DNA of 64,000 nt from Peptoniphilus_A sp001811425 (GCF_001811425.1 NZ_KV804745.1:62001-126000); one strand, 5' to 3'; positions 25,580 to 34,544 are shown, counted from the stretch's first letter. Made by a program: numbers and translations. Notes: a model not told the origin generated them from the sequence alone.

Positions 25580-25632
25580 TTAACGGCATTAACGATAAAT
25601 TAACGGTAAATTAACGGTAAATATAATATAAT
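25580..25632 (+). promoter_or_regulatory. SARP-type promoter: four TTAACG direct repeats before a -10 box
   Basis: TTAACG occurs at 25580, 25589, 25600 and 25611; the last three steps are 9, 11 and 11 bases. A TATAAT (25627-25632, overlapping another at 25622) begins 10 bases after the last repeat. No -35 hexamer is needed in this arrangement. Regulators of the SARP family bind direct repeats spaced by one helical turn immediately upstream of -10, and a SARP-type gene lies in the operon that follows. Confidence 0.7.
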
Positions 25633-25658
25633 ACAGTAAAGATAAAAAGAGGTGGATT

Positions 25659-26471
25659 ATGAATAGAATTTATGTAAGTGCAGACAAAAGTAATATTTAT
25701 TTTTATTACGATAAGGTTAAAGAAATAGTTTTAGATTTGAAAATTTATAATAATGTTGTTGAAAACATGGACAAAGATGAGTACAAATTTTTTGAAAGAA
25801 TAATAAGAAATTATGAAATTAACACTCAAAGAGAACTGGAAAAAAATTTTTTATATTTATTTAATTTCATTTTAATAAGTAACTTAGCAAATTATTTGTT
25901 GGACAAGGCGAGAGATATTGAGGCTGATGAAATTGTTTTTGACGAAAAAATTAAAAGAAGCAAAAAGCAAATTATTAAACTTTCTTCAAAATTGGATGTT
26001 GAAGATGCCTTAGGCGATTTAATTATTTGTTTAATTAACTCTGATGAGTATTTAGATGGAAAAGTTAAAATAGATTATGGAAAAATTGAAAGTGAAGTTA
26101 ATGAAAAGAAAAAAGTTCTTATAGAGGATATTTTTAGATACAGAGCTTCCAAGGTAGATGATTTTAGAAATAAACTTTTAGAAGATTTGGTAGCTTTTAA
26201 GTTCGTGAACCAAAAGTCTTTAGATGAGGAAAATTTATATAAGCTTCCTATATACATAGATCAGGAAGGACTTTCAAAAAAAGGAATAGAAAACTATATT
26301 GATTTTTTACCTAATTGGACTTCTTTGGCATACTTGAAGATGTTGGAAAAAATTTATAATTATTTTGTTGATTATTATAAGCTTGATTACGACAAGGGTT
26401 TAAATAACAATGAGCTTTTATTAGCTCTTATAGAAATTTTGGATTATGAAGTTAAAGACTATCCTCAGTGA
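25659..26471 (+). CDS. Helical protein of unknown function, ending at an in-frame TGA
   Basis: 270 residues, AGAGGTGG before the ATG. No family is recognised. It is rich in Lys, Glu, Asp, Ile and Tyr with long predicted helices and no signal peptide or membrane segment, so it is probably cytoplasmic. The stop is a TGA at 26469; the same frame then stays open for 51 more codons to a TAA at 26625, which lies directly before the ribosome-binding site of the next gene. That geometry suggests the ancestral product was about 322 residues long. It heads the operon that contains the SARP regulator and follows the TTAACG-repeat promoter. Confidence 0.65.
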   Translation: MNRIYVSADKSNIYFYYDKVKEIVLDLKIYNNVVENMDKDEYKFFERIIRNYEINTQRELEKNFLYLFNFILISNLANYLLDKARDIEADEIVFDEKIKRSKKQIIKLSSKLDVEDALGDLIICLINSDEYLDGKVKIDYGKIESEVNEKKKVLIEDIFRYRASKVDDFRNKLLEDLVAFKFVNQKSLDEENLYKLPIYIDQEGLSKKGIENYIDFLPNWTSLAYLKMLEKIYNYFVDYYKLDYDKGLNNNELLLALIEILDYEVKDYPQ

Positions 26472-26627
26472 CTTGAAAAATCTATTGAAGTTGGAAGGTC
26501 TACTGCAGGCAAGTGTTTCTTTATTGATTCCTTTGTAACTCCTCTTGCTTTGAGCCAAGAGTTAGCTCTAGTTTTACAATCCAAAGATGCTTTTGGAGTG
26601 GTACCTAAAGTTTTTAAGAATAATTAA
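26472..26627 (+). pseudogene. Open 3' continuation of the preceding gene beyond a TGA
   Basis: 51 sense codons in the same frame as the gene at 25659, with no start codon of their own. The translation looks like real protein (it contains GKCFFIDSFVTPLALSQEL and FGVVPKVFKNN). The TAA at 26625-26627 is followed at once by GGAGGG and the start of the SARP gene. It is either the cut-off tail of a nonsense-mutated gene, a recoded extension (selenocysteine or readthrough), or a sequencing error. No clear SECIS-like hairpin was found just after the TGA. Confidence 0.5.
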
Positions 26628-26636
26628 GGAGGGTTT

Positions 26637-29600
26637 ATGGCAAATATTAATTTTAAATTATTTGGTAATCCAACAATTACAGAAAATGGGAAAGAAATTT
26701 ATTTGCCGCCTGGTAAAGTAAGCGCCCTATTATATTATATTTTGCTCAAGAAAGTTGTATCGAGGGATGAAGCTGCTGCTATTTTTTGGGGTAGGTCCAA
26801 TGAAAATAGGGCAAAGGTAAGCCTAAGGAATGCAATTTATAAAATCAAAAGGGCTTTCGGTGAAGATGTTATTGAGACACCAAATAAGACAATTCTTTCT
26901 ATAAACGACAAGCTAGATATTTTTGTGGATGTAATAGAATTTGAAAAAGATCCAATAAATAATTTAAATTTATATAAGGGAGATTTTTTGGGAAGCCTTT
27001 ATATAAAGGATTGTACTGAGTTTGAGTATTGGATTTTGGAACAAAAAAACTATTATAAAGACATGTATATTAAGAGCATAAAGTCAAAAATCGAAAAAGA
27101 TTATAAGGATAAAAACTTTTCTGATTTAGAGACCAATATAATGAGCCTCATTTCACTTGAAAACTTTGATGAGTTTGGTTATTTATATCTTTTTAAGATT
27201 TATCAATCTAAGGGAAGATATGACAAAATAATAAATGAATATTATAATTTAAAAAACATTTTGGAAGAAGAACTTGGAATTGAACCGTCTGATGAGATTC
27301 AAGATATTTATAGAAAGGCTTTAAAATATTTAGATAAACAAAAAAAATCAAAAGATTCCAAGATTAAATTGTACGATAGAAATTATGAAATTGAGAGAAT
27401 ACAAAGATTACTGGAAGATTTTAACAACAATATAAGCACAAAATCCATATTATTGTTTGGAGAAAGTGGAATTGGCAAAACTACTCTAAAGAAAGAGATA
27501 CTTGAAAATAATAAGGATGGATATCATATTTTTGAAGTTCAATGTTACAGCTTAGAGAAGATTTTTTCTTATTCTCCTTGGTTGAAACTTATTAAAATAT
27601 TAGATGAAGAACTATCAAAGAAAAAAATAAAGAAACCGGAACTCTGGGGAGACTTATTAAAGAATTTATTTTATGATACTAATAAGTTTAAGCAGCCTAT
27701 GGTAAACATCTTAGAAAATAGAGAAGATTTTAATTTAGATTTAATATATTTAGCAACAGAAAAAGTATTAAAATTACTATCTTTTAATAAAAAAACAATA
27801 ATAGTTTTTGAAGATTTACAGTTTATGGATAAACTTAGTGCAAAATTACTTGTAAATATGCTATTACAGGGTAATGAAAATTTTTTATTTTTCAATATTA
27901 TTTCTAATGAAATCGAGCAAGACTTTTTAAAGACTATAAATATGCTGAAAGAATTGAATAAAGTAGAATTAATTGAGCTAGAAAAATTTAGCAAGATGGA
28001 TGTTGGAATAATCTTACAAAATTCTTTGAAAGGTAGAGAATTAAAAGATGAAGATGTAGATAATATCTATAATATGAGCAAGGGAAATGCTCTTTTGTTA
28101 AACGAGTACATAGAACTATATAGAAAGAATGAAAACCTGGAAACTGTAAGCCCTAAAATGGATTCACTTTTGCATACAAAATTTGCAATGGTGGGAGATA
28201 TAGAGAAAGAGATTTTGAGTGTTGTGTCGGCCTTTTATGGCGATGTAAATATAAATAATATTTTAAATTTATTAGACTATAAAGTTTTCGATGTTGTAAA
28301 TGGAATAAATAATTTAACAAGATTAAATATTCTTGAGGAAAGAAACACTAAAAATGGAGTCTTCATATCTTTTACAAATAGTCTTTATAAAAATTATATT
28401 TATAATAGTTTAAGTGAAATCTCAAAACAAGTTATTCACGCTGAAATAGCAAAGATGATCGATGTTACAGATCTTAGGAGTCACAATGACGTTACAACTT
28501 ATATAAAATTAAAATATCATTATGAACAAGCTAAGGATAAAACGAACACACTTAAATACGAAATTTACATATTAAATTATTATCTAAATTTCAATCACGA
28601 AGTATATCCAAGCTTAGATGACTATGATGTGAGCAGACAAGTAAAAAATTTTATAAACAATAATGAAGTTTTGACAGAAATAAACTCCATTGAAGATAGA
28701 ATACTTGTGTTAAAAAATGAAGTAACAAATGAAAAAGAAAGTGAAGAGATAGAAAAATTAGAGCTAATTTTTCTTTACTGCAAGGGAAGATATTTAATAA
28801 GAGCTGGAGAGTATAAAGATGGCGTAAAAGTTATGAAAAGAGTTATCGATCTTGCCGAAGCTATGAATGACTATAAGACAAAACTTCAAGGGAATAAGCA
28901 AATGGTAATTTATGGAATTCAAATAAATGACACAAGTGTAATGCTTAGCCACATTATTGATGGGATAAAAGACGCGAAAACCTTAGAAGATAGTCTAGAG
29001 ACAGGAATTATGTATAGACTTTATGGTGTTTATTACACAATGAACGGAAATTTAAAACAAGCAGAAGACTTTTTCAACATATCCATTGAAACAATTACAA
29101 AATCTGGAAGGGTAGAACACTCTAGCTCAATTAGTGTGGCGGCAAATTATAATTATATTGGAGAAATTAGAAATTCACAATTTCAATATGAAGATGCCAT
29201 GAACTACTTCAAAAGGGCTATAGAATTATGCGAATATTCAGGAGCATCTTGTCTTTCAATATTCTATATAAATGCAGCAAAGGCTTCTTTCTTTGTGGAT
29301 AATGCTGATGAAATGAAAGAATACCTAAAAAAATCAAAGGAAATAGTAAGAAGATTTGATTCTTATTGGAAAGCTCCAGTCCTTGATGCTTTTTTATCTC
29401 TCAGCAGTTTTATTGAAAAAGATTATGCTAAAAGCTTAAATTATTTAAAAAATGCCATTGGCGAAGTTAAAACCATAAATAATCCAAAGGATATTGGAGA
29501 AATTTATTTTGTAAAAACTATTTTGAGAAAAATGATAGATGAGCAAAAAAATGATTTAACTGGAAATGTTGATATGTTTTTAAATCAAAACTGTGAATAT

Positions 29601-29690
29601 TATTATTACAGATCAATGGAATACCTGGATAAGTACAAAAATAGGGCAGAAATTAAATACTTAGAAGATAAAATAATGAAAAGAGGTTAA
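26637..29690 (+). CDS. Large SARP/BTAD-family transcriptional regulator with AAA ATPase and TPR-like region
   Basis: 1017 residues; GGAGGG precedes the ATG. Residues 1-95 are an OmpR-type winged helix (KLFGNPTITENGKEI, SALLYYILLKK, AKVSLRNAIYKIKRAFG). Residues about 100-240 are the bacterial transcriptional activation (BTAD) helices ending LEEELGIEPSDEIQDIYR. A P-loop ATPase follows, with GESGIGKTT near 275-283 and IIVFEDLQFMD near 385-397. From about 650 to the end there are TPR-like helical repeats. No LuxR domain is present. It lies between the TTAACG-repeat promoter and the hut operon, which carries the same repeats, so it is the likely activator of both. The ligand is unknown; histidine or urocanate is a guess. 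Confidence 0.88.
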   Translation: MANINFKLFGNPTITENGKEIYLPPGKVSALLYYILLKKVVSRDEAAAIFWGRSNENRAKVSLRNAIYKIKRAFGEDVIETPNKTILSINDKLDIFVDVIEFEKDPINNLNLYKGDFLGSLYIKDCTEFEYWILEQKNYYKDMYIKSIKSKIEKDYKDKNFSDLETNIMSLISLENFDEFGYLYLFKIYQSKGRYDKIINEYYNLKNILEEELGIEPSDEIQDIYRKALKYLDKQKKSKDSKIKLYDRNYEIERIQRLLEDFNNNISTKSILLFGESGIGKTTLKKEILENNKDGYHIFEVQCYSLEKIFSYSPWLKLIKILDEELSKKKIKKPELWGDLLKNLFYDTNKFKQPMVNILENREDFNLDLIYLATEKVLKLLSFNKKTIIVFEDLQFMDKLSAKLLVNMLLQGNENFLFFNIISNEIEQDFLKTINMLKELNKVELIELEKFSKMDVGIILQNSLKGRELKDEDVDNIYNMSKGNALLLNEYIELYRKNENLETVSPKMDSLLHTKFAMVGDIEKEILSVVSAFYGDVNINNILNLLDYKVFDVVNGINNLTRLNILEERNTKNGVFISFTNSLYKNYIYNSLSEISKQVIHAEIAKMIDVTDLRSHNDVTTYIKLKYHYEQAKDKTNTLKYEIYILNYYLNFNHEVYPSLDDYDVSRQVKNFINNNEVLTEINSIEDRILVLKNEVTNEKESEEIEKLELIFLYCKGRYLIRAGEYKDGVKVMKRVIDLAEAMNDYKTKLQGNKQMVIYGIQINDTSVMLSHIIDGIKDAKTLEDSLETGIMYRLYGVYYTMNGNLKQAEDFFNISIETITKSGRVEHSSSISVAANYNYIGEIRNSQFQYEDAMNYFKRAIELCEYSGASCLSIFYINAAKASFFVDNADEMKEYLKKSKEIVRRFDSYWKAPVLDAFLSLSSFIEKDYAKSLNYLKNAIGEVKTINNPKDIGEIYFVKTILRKMIDEQKNDLTGNVDMFLNQNCEYYYYRSMEYLDKYKNRAEIKYLEDKIMKRG

Positions 29691-29691
29691 T

Positions 29692-31065
29692 ATGAGTTTT
29701 TATATGTTAGTAGACTTTGGAAGTACTTACACAAAAATTTCCTTAATAGATATTGAAAATGGGCGTTTATTTGAAAGAGTAAACGCCCATACTAGCGTAA
29801 AAGAAGGTGTGGACAAGGGCTTTGGGGAAGTTTTAAAGAAATTAGATGGAAAAGTTAATTTAAAAAATTTGGACATAAAAGAAGTGCTTGCTTGCTCTTC
29901 TGCTTATGGCGGCTTAAAAATGGTGGGAATAGGAATAACTCCACAATATACTACAGAAGCGGCTAAAAGAGCTTTAGTGGGAGCAGGTGCGAAACTAGTT
30001 AAAGCCTATAACTATTATTTAAAGGAAAGAGATATAGAAGAGATAGAAAAATTAAGTCCGGATATAATTCTTTTGACTGGTGGAGCTGATGGCGGAAACA
30101 AAGATTATATTATTGAAAATGCAAAAAAATTAAGCAAAATAAAAAATATTCCCCTTGTTATTGCAGGGAACTCTTCAGTAAAGGGAGAAATAGAAAATAT
30201 TTTAAAAAAATCTAATTCAAATTATATTTTTGCAGAAAATGTAATGCCCGATGTAAATAGATTTACTCCAGAGGATGCGAAAGAAAAAATTAGAGAAATT
30301 TTTATGGAGAAAATAACTCACGCCAAGGGCATGGACAAGATAAAAGTTATAAAAGATAGAGTCTTGATGCCGACGCCAACTGCAGTTTTAAAAGCAGCGG
30401 AGCTTATGGCAATGGGCACAGAAAAATATGAAGGCTTTGGAGATTTAATTGTAGTAGATATTGGTGGGGCGACTACAGACATTCACAGTGTATCTGAACC
30501 ACATATGCTAGAGTCAAATATTTTAGAGGGGCTCAGAGAATCTTTTTTAAAGAGAACCGTGGAAGGAGATATGGGTATGAGGTACTCTGCTTACAGCGCC
30601 TTCGAAAATTATAGAGAAGGATTTTTGTCTCATAACTATAAAGAAGAAGAAATTATAAAAAAATGTATGGTAAGGCAAGATAATCCAGAAATTATTTTTC
30701 AAGATGAAAAAGAACTAGAGTTTGATAAGTTAATCGCAGAAAATTGTGTGAGAGTTTCAATAAATAGACATGCAGGAAGTGCTAGAAGAGGATATTTGAA
30801 TGGTCACTACATAGATTTTCAAGATGGAAAGGATCTTCGATTTGTAAAAAAAGTTATTGGAACTGGTGGAGTGATTATTAACAATAAAAATCCAAAAGAA
30901 ATTTTAGAAAAAATTAAAGATGGAGAAGAGAATAAATTAACGCCAGAAAATCCATCTTATTTTATAGATGAAAAGTACATACTTTCACATATTGGACTGC
31001 TATCTACCATTGATAAAGACTTGGCTTTTAAAATTTTAAGTGAAAACTTAAAAGAAATTAAGTAA
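29692..31065 (+). CDS. MutL/GlmL-family protein (glutamate mutase-type reactivation factor)
   Basis: 457 residues; the ATG follows the regulator stop by two bases. An ASKHA-type ATPase fold shows LVDFGSTYTKISLIDIE at the N-terminus, a second nucleotide motif VVDIGGATTDIHS near 255, and GTGGVIINN near 400. MutL/GlmL proteins are encoded beside B12-dependent glutamate mutase or ornithine aminomutase and are thought to reactivate them. No mutase gene is in this window. Since histidine breakdown yields glutamate, a link to the methylaspartate route of glutamate fermentation is plausible but inferred. Confidence 0.85.
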   Translation: MSFYMLVDFGSTYTKISLIDIENGRLFERVNAHTSVKEGVDKGFGEVLKKLDGKVNLKNLDIKEVLACSSAYGGLKMVGIGITPQYTTEAAKRALVGAGAKLVKAYNYYLKERDIEEIEKLSPDIILLTGGADGGNKDYIIENAKKLSKIKNIPLVIAGNSSVKGEIENILKKSNSNYIFAENVMPDVNRFTPEDAKEKIREIFMEKITHAKGMDKIKVIKDRVLMPTPTAVLKAAELMAMGTEKYEGFGDLIVVDIGGATTDIHSVSEPHMLESNILEGLRESFLKRTVEGDMGMRYSAYSAFENYREGFLSHNYKEEEIIKKCMVRQDNPEIIFQDEKELEFDKLIAENCVRVSINRHAGSARRGYLNGHYIDFQDGKDLRFVKKVIGTGGVIINNKNPKEILEKIKDGEENKLTPENPSYFIDEKYILSHIGLLSTIDKDLAFKILSENLKEIK

Positions 31066-31080
31066 AAATTTATTTCACAG

Positions 31081-31158
31081 CGTTAACAAAAAAATTTTTA
31101 ACATTTTTTTAAAAAAGACTTGAATAATAACGATAGATTAACGAGGACTCAATATAAT
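31081..31158 (+). promoter_or_regulatory. hut operon promoter with 11-bp-spaced TAACG repeats
   Basis: ATAACG at 31127-31132 and TTAACG at 31138-31143 are exactly 11 bases apart, and TATAAT (31153-31158) starts 9 bases after the second. An inverted copy, CGTTAA, is at 31081-31086. The motif and geometry match the promoter at 25580-25632, so both are probably bound by the SARP-type regulator. No good -35 hexamer is present, as expected of an activator-dependent promoter. Confidence 0.7.
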
Positions 31159-31217
31159 GTAATCAATAAATGATTCTCATTTATAAAAAGTCTTAATAAA
31201 GAAAGGAAGATAAAATA

Positions 31218-32972
31218 ATGAACGGAAACAAAGGATTATATTACAGAGAAAACCCTGAAATACTTTATGAAGTAAAAGCACAAGGTGGAGGAATCAAAGA
31301 TACTGATACTTTAAGATGTAAAGGCTGGCGCCAAGAAACAATACTTAGAATGTTAGAATTTAACATGGAAAATGCTGAAATTCCTGAGCTACTTGTTATT
31401 TACGGTGGAAACGGAAAATGTGCTAGAAACTGGGAATCATATTGGGCAATAGTTGATTCTCTAAAGAATCTAGAAGATGACGAAACACTAGTAGTTCAAT
31501 CAGGAATGCCAGTTGCTATTTTTAAAACACATAAAGAAGCTCCAGTCGTAGTTATGGCTACAACAAACATAATGCAAGCAACTTGGGAAAGATTCTATGA
31601 CTTACAAGATAAAAACTTAACAATATTTGCACAATATACAGCAGCTCCTTGGGAATATATAGGAACACAAGGTGTAATTGAAGGTACATTTGAAACATTG
31701 TCAGCAATTGCAATGAAAAAATACAATGATGATTTAACCGGAAAAATTTATCTAACTGCTGGAGCAGGCGGAATGGGTTCTAACCAAACTTGGGCAATGA
31801 AGATGCACGGTGGAGTTTGTATAGTGGTTGATGCCAACGAAAAAATTCTTCAAAAGAGAATTGAAAAAGATTATCTAGACATGATAGCTGATTCGCTAGA
31901 AGAAGCTATCGAAATTGCAAAAGAACACGCTGCAAGGAAAGAACCCAAATCAATTGGTATCGTAGGAAACGCAGCTGATGTTTATGAAAAAGTTTTAGCA
32001 AGTGACTTTAGGCCTGACATCTGTTCAGAAATGTGTCCATGTCACGACCCTATTTCTTACATTCCTTCAGGATACACTCCAGAAGAAGCTGACAAACTAA
32101 GAATTGAAGATAGAGAAAAATACTTAGAACTAAGTAGAGAAACTATGAAGAGACAACTTGCAGCTATGATAGCTCTAAAAGAAGATGGCGTTGAGGTATT
32201 TGAATATGGAACTTCTATTAGAAAAGAATGTATGGATGCTGGATTCCCTAGAGAAGAAGCTATGAAGATTGGCGGATTTGTTTACGAATACATCAGACCA
32301 TTATTCTGCGAAGGTAGAGGACCTTTCAGATGGACTTGTCTATCAAGAGACCCTCAAGACTTAATTGAAACTGATGATATAGCTCTTGAAATTTGTAAGG
32401 GCGACAATCTTGTTGAAAGATGGATAAAACTTGCAAGAAAGAACCTTCCAATTGAAGGAATGCCAGCAAGAGTTTGCTACATGGGATTCGGACAAAGAAA
32501 GAAATTTGGTCTTGCAATTAACCAAGCAATCAGAGAAGGAAGAATTAAGGGAACAGTTGCATTCTCAAGAGATAACCTTGACTCAGGATCTATCGTTAAC
32601 CCTACATTTGAATCTGAAAAGATGCCAGATGGTGGAGACTATATCTCTGACTGGCCATACCTAAATGGACTTCTTAATGCAGCAGGCGGATGTGACCTTA
32701 TTGCAATCCAACAAAACTATTCAATGGGTGAAGCAGTTCACACTGGAGTTACAATGATTGCTGATGGTACAGAAGAAGCTGACAGAAGACTTGCAGTAGC
32801 TCTAACAGTTGACTCTGGAATCGGAGTTGTTCGTCACGCACAAGCAGGATACGAAACAGCAAAAGCAGTTGCAAATGGTAAAGGCAAGTACACTACAGAT
32901 TCTATCAAGATTCCACTATGGTGGCAAAAAGCTGAAAATGTAACATTTGGACCAGAAGGAATGTATCGTTAA
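31218..32972 (+). CDS. hutU: Urocanate hydratase, divergent type
   Basis: 584 residues, slightly longer than the usual 550-560. AAAGGAAG lies upstream of the ATG. Urocanase marks include QSGMPVAIFKTH, the NAD-binding LTAGAGGMGSNQTWA (residues about 178-192), RPLFCEGRGPFRW with the conserved cysteine near 364, RDNLDSGSIVNP, SDWPYLNGLLNAAGG and GVVRHAQAGYE. Two usually strict stretches differ: the glycine-rich HHGGG loop is replaced by IQQNYSMGEAVHTG, and GRDHLDSGS by SRDNLDSGS. It adds water to urocanate to give imidazolonepropionate. Operon partners support the function. Confidence 0.88.
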   Translation: MNGNKGLYYRENPEILYEVKAQGGGIKDTDTLRCKGWRQETILRMLEFNMENAEIPELLVIYGGNGKCARNWESYWAIVDSLKNLEDDETLVVQSGMPVAIFKTHKEAPVVVMATTNIMQATWERFYDLQDKNLTIFAQYTAAPWEYIGTQGVIEGTFETLSAIAMKKYNDDLTGKIYLTAGAGGMGSNQTWAMKMHGGVCIVVDANEKILQKRIEKDYLDMIADSLEEAIEIAKEHAARKEPKSIGIVGNAADVYEKVLASDFRPDICSEMCPCHDPISYIPSGYTPEEADKLRIEDREKYLELSRETMKRQLAAMIALKEDGVEVFEYGTSIRKECMDAGFPREEAMKIGGFVYEYIRPLFCEGRGPFRWTCLSRDPQDLIETDDIALEICKGDNLVERWIKLARKNLPIEGMPARVCYMGFGQRKKFGLAINQAIREGRIKGTVAFSRDNLDSGSIVNPTFESEKMPDGGDYISDWPYLNGLLNAAGGCDLIAIQQNYSMGEAVHTGVTMIADGTEEADRRLAVALTVDSGIGVVRHAQAGYETAKAVANGKGKYTTDSIKIPLWWQKAENVTFGPEGMYR

Positions 32973-33020
32973 TATATTAGCACAGTTTATATCCTAGAAG
33001 AATTAATATAGCAGTAGTCA

Positions 33021-33060
33021 TGGGACAAACAAAAGAATCAGGATAGTTTTGTTTGTCCCA
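33021..33060. repeat. Perfect 14-bp inverted repeat between hutU and the permease gene
   Basis: TGGGACAAACAAAA and its exact complement TTTTGTTTGTCCCA flank a 12-base loop. It is not followed by a T run, so it is not a typical terminator; it may stabilise the hutU message or partly separate hutU expression from the rest of the 270-base gap before the permease gene. Confidence 0.75.
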
Positions 33061-33242
33061 GACTTGTATATAAAGCTTTTAAACACAAAAAAGATAAATT
33101 ATGCTGATAGAAATTTTCAAATTAATATTAATTTAGATATTACATTTTAAATAATTTACAGATAAAAAAAGGAAACTAGAGAACGATTTCAAAATGCAAT
33201 ACTAAATTTATTTTTAATAAATATTTAAAAAGGAGGAAATCT

Positions 33243-34544
33243 ATGATTATATTTAATCCGATCGTTATATCTGTAATAGTTCTTTCTGTGCTATGCCTTT
33301 TAAAGCTTCCAGTTATGGCAGCTCTTCTAATATCAGCATTGACAGCAGGGCTAGTCAGTGGAATGGGATTCTCAGGAACCATGGAAGTTTTTGTAGGAGG
33401 AATGGGAGGAAATGCCAACACTGCACTAAGTTATATTCTTTTAGGTGCATTGGCTTTCACTATTAATAAGACAGGTGCAGCAGATATTTTAGCAAAAAAA
33501 ATTTCACAAGTTGTAAGAGGAAATAAATTTACCCTTGCAATCATTATAGTTTTAGTTTCAATGGCATCAGGAACAATAATTCCTGTACATATTGCTTTTA
33601 TTCCAATTTTAATACCACCACTTCTTAGTTTAATGAATAAAATGAAGATGGATAGAAGGATGGCAGCAATATGCTTTGGTTTTGGCCTCAAAGCACCTTA
33701 TATAACTATACCAATTGCCTATGGTGCAATTTTTCACGGTTTAATAAAAGACTCCGTAAACCAAGCTGGTTTAAATATAACAGGTGATGTGATTTGGAAA
33801 AATACATGGATGGCTGGTATTGCAATGCTTATTGGTCTTGTACTAGGACTTTTGTACTTCTCACGAGATAGAGAGTATGAAGACATTCATGATGAAATTG
33901 AAGAAAAGCCTGAAGAAATAGTTAAGGTAGAAACAAAACATTGGTTAACTCTTGGCGCAGGTATTATTGCCTTAGTGATTCAATTAAAAACTGGTTCATT
34001 ACCACTTGGAGCATTAGCTGCTCTTGTATTTATGGTAGTAACAAGAGTTATTAAATGGAAGGATATTCAAGAAGTACTAGACGGCGGTATTGGATTAATG
34101 GGATTCATCGCTTTCGTTATGTTAATAGCAGCAGGATATGCTAATGTTATTAACGCTTCGGGTGCTGTAGACCATTTAGTTGACGTTGCCTTTGATGCAC
34201 TAGGCGGCTCAAAGATAGCCGGATCTTTTACTATGACTTTGCTTGGCCTTTTAATTACTTTGGGAATTGGAACAAGTTTTGGTACAGTTCCAGTTGTAGC
34301 AGCTATATATGTGCCGCTTGGACTAAAACTTGGTTTTTCTCCAGGAGCTATAGTATTTATGATAGCTGTAGCAGCAGCTTTAGGTGATGCTGGTTCACCT
34401 GCATCAGATACGACACTTGGACCAACAGCTGGACTAAATGCAGATGGTCAACATGATCACATTTGGGATACTTGCGTACCACAATTTATCTGCTACGACA
34501 TTCCTCTTATGATTGCAGGAATTTTCTGGCCACTATTTATTTAG
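33243..34544 (+). CDS. Na+/H+ antiporter-family permease, probable histidine transporter
   Basis: 433 residues with AAGGAGG upstream. It has about 11 hydrophobic helices and the motifs of the YuiF-like branch of the NhaC/ion-transporter superfamily: SYILLGALAFTINKTGAADIL, ASGTIIPVHIAFIPILIPP, GIGTSFGTVPVVAAIY and ALGDAGSPASDTTLGPTAG. YuiF-like permeases occur in hut clusters and are thought to import histidine. Its place between hutU and hutI strongly supports histidine or urocanate uptake; the substrate is inferred. Confidence 0.85.
   Translation: MIIFNPIVISVIVLSVLCLLKLPVMAALLISALTAGLVSGMGFSGTMEVFVGGMGGNANTALSYILLGALAFTINKTGAADILAKKISQVVRGNKFTLAIIIVLVSMASGTIIPVHIAFIPILIPPLLSLMNKMKMDRRMAAICFGFGLKAPYITIPIAYGAIFHGLIKDSVNQAGLNITGDVIWKNTWMAGIAMLIGLVLGLLYFSRDREYEDIHDEIEEKPEEIVKVETKHWLTLGAGIIALVIQLKTGSLPLGALAALVFMVVTRVIKWKDIQEVLDGGIGLMGFIAFVMLIAAGYANVINASGAVDHLVDVAFDALGGSKIAGSFTMTLLGLLITLGIGTSFGTVPVVAAIYVPLGLKLGFSPGAIVFMIAVAAALGDAGSPASDTTLGPTAGLNADGQHDHIWDTCVPQFICYDIPLMIAGIFWPLFI

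Noticed and set aside
25580..25620. Short tandem TTAACG repeats as a CRISPR or replication-origin iteron
   Set aside because: The units are only about 11 bp with no spacers of constant length, no cas or rep gene is present, and the placement next to a -10 box explains them better as activator sites.
26472..26520. SECIS-like hairpin right after the TGA at 26469
   Set aside because: No stable stem with an exposed GU loop at the proper distance was found by eye, so selenocysteine is kept only as one option.
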